Below, piece by piece: positions 60,606 through 64,000 of a stretch of 64,000 nucleotides of DNA. A program made the translations under genes and the position numbers. Position 1 is the first letter of the stretch. Each line of letters begins with the position of its first letter. The notes below the pieces were generated by a model that saw nothing but the letters and a program-made list of their open reading frames with translations, did not search any database and was not told where the DNA came from. The DNA is from Syngnathus acus (Eukaryota > Chordata > Actinopteri > Syngnathiformes > Syngnathidae): positions 3,724,491 through 3,788,490 of the forward strand of contig NC_051092.1 of NCBI RefSeq assembly GCF_901709675.1. Direction: 5' to 3'.

Positions 60606-61080
60606 ACAATTACGTTAACCTTATACTCCAGTTTATACATTTATACAGATTACAATAATTGTCTTACACTACAACATGACCACCACTTAAGTGTTTGTAT
60701 GTGTCGGTGCTGCACAAACCAGTTAAACATCACATATTTAAAGACGTAAAGATCACAAGTCAAAATATGTGGCACCTTCATTGAGGGAAGGGGGAAGAAT
60801 AACCTACCATTAGTTTAATGTTAATGCTGTTTTGGTACATCATTAAGCCAAGGGTTGAAAAAAATATCCACTTTAAAAAAAAAAAAAAAATCTCTACAGT
60901 ATATACATTTGGTAAACAATATATTTAGATCATGTTTTTATAAATATGTCAAATACTGAATGAATCTACCAGCAAGTTGTAATGCCACAGAGGCGAACAA
61001 ATCCAGACGTTATCGTATATAAAAACTATTTAGTAGAACAGTCTCGGGGGATGTGAATGACCCAAATCAAAGATTATCAC
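60606..61080 (-). other. prickle1: prickle1 3' UTR
   Basis: Non-coding AT-rich sequence between the prickle1 stop codon and the nearest AATAAA. No other feature is seen apart from a T/A run near 60.88 kb. Confidence 0.55.
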
Positions 61081-63506
<2,426 letters not shown>

Positions 63507-64000
63507 CTGCAAATATGTACACATAATTAGTCTTTTGCAAAACATGATTGATTCTATTTTCTGGCCAGACGTCATCATTTGTCACAGCTTATATTTAAAC
63601 TATTCTAACCACTGTGAATAGGATATTAAGGCTATGTAATCTCCAAGGGAAGCTTTGGCAAGGCTGTTAGGACAAGATTAATATCCCCCTTTTGGGGGAA
63701 GCAGTGTTCATTGTTAAATACATCGTAGAATACTGTACTGAACCACTCGAGCCGAAAGAAAAATTTGCTTGAGTATACAATTGTATAAATTGTACACATG
63801 ATACTGAGCATTCAAATTCAGACTAGAATTGCATTTTCAATTTTTGACTAGTCTTTTCATCTTGTTTATTTGAAACGGGACAATGCATATTCGTGGACAT
63901 AAAATGTAGATAAGCCAGACTTTAGCTCAAAAGCTCAAAACAAAGCTTTAAATCGGATGCCTATGAATTATGTTATTCCGTGAGGTGATCATTTGTAGTT
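63507..64000 (-). other. prickle1: prickle1 intron, partial
   Basis: No exon with the upstream LIM1/PET text is visible. The sequence is AT-rich and without recognisable repeats. Confidence 0.7.

Overview
This window is vertebrate nuclear DNA, most likely from a teleost fish. It carries five spliced protein-coding genes with GT-AG introns and vertebrate-type proteins. Introns are short in the right half, and small hAT-like MITEs of fish type and microsatellites lie between exons. The gene order matches a known vertebrate block (human 12q12: PDZRN4, GXYLT1, YAF2, PPHLN1, PRICKLE1), which supports naming each gene as that family member and not its paralog. All gene models were built by hand by joining exons at splice sites with matching reading phase. 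No transcript data were available.

Left half (1-31.8 kb, + strand): pdzrn4, in the short form that begins at an alternative first exon (ATG 3485) inside a CpG-rich promoter. A 19-kb first intron follows, then seven more coding exons at 22.7-31.1 kb, giving 743 residues. The RING and TRAF-type parts of the long form would be encoded upstream of this window. The first exon encodes a Met-Gly-Cys start and is preceded by two upstream ORFs linked by one-base stop/start overlaps.

Middle (31.8-45.7 kb): a region in which I find no gene. It holds several MITEs, a tandem array of about 140-bp units, and microsatellites.

Right half (45.8-64 kb): a compact cluster. gxylt1 (minus strand, 7 exons, 408 aa) is a Notch O-glucose xylosyltransferase. 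yaf2 (minus, 4 exons, 181 aa) is a RYBP/YAF2 subunit of non-canonical PRC1. pphln1 (plus, 8 coding exons, 302 aa) is the periphilin subunit of the HUSH silencing complex. yaf2 and pphln1 are head to head across about 1.1 kb and probably share a promoter. prickle1 (minus) has its last four exons in the window, covering LIM1 (lacking its first cysteine) to the CaaX end. It ends tail to tail with pphln1. ZCRB1, which lies between PPHLN1 and PRICKLE1 in human, is absent from the 1.2-kb gap.

I found no new multi-gene system. The most unusual local signals are the chained uORFs at pdzrn4, a perfect 15-bp stem-loop in the pphln1 3' UTR, an 87-base intron in prickle1 that is open in frame, a nested pair of MITEs with 8-bp target duplications, and a strong out-of-frame ATG ahead of the weak pphln1 start.
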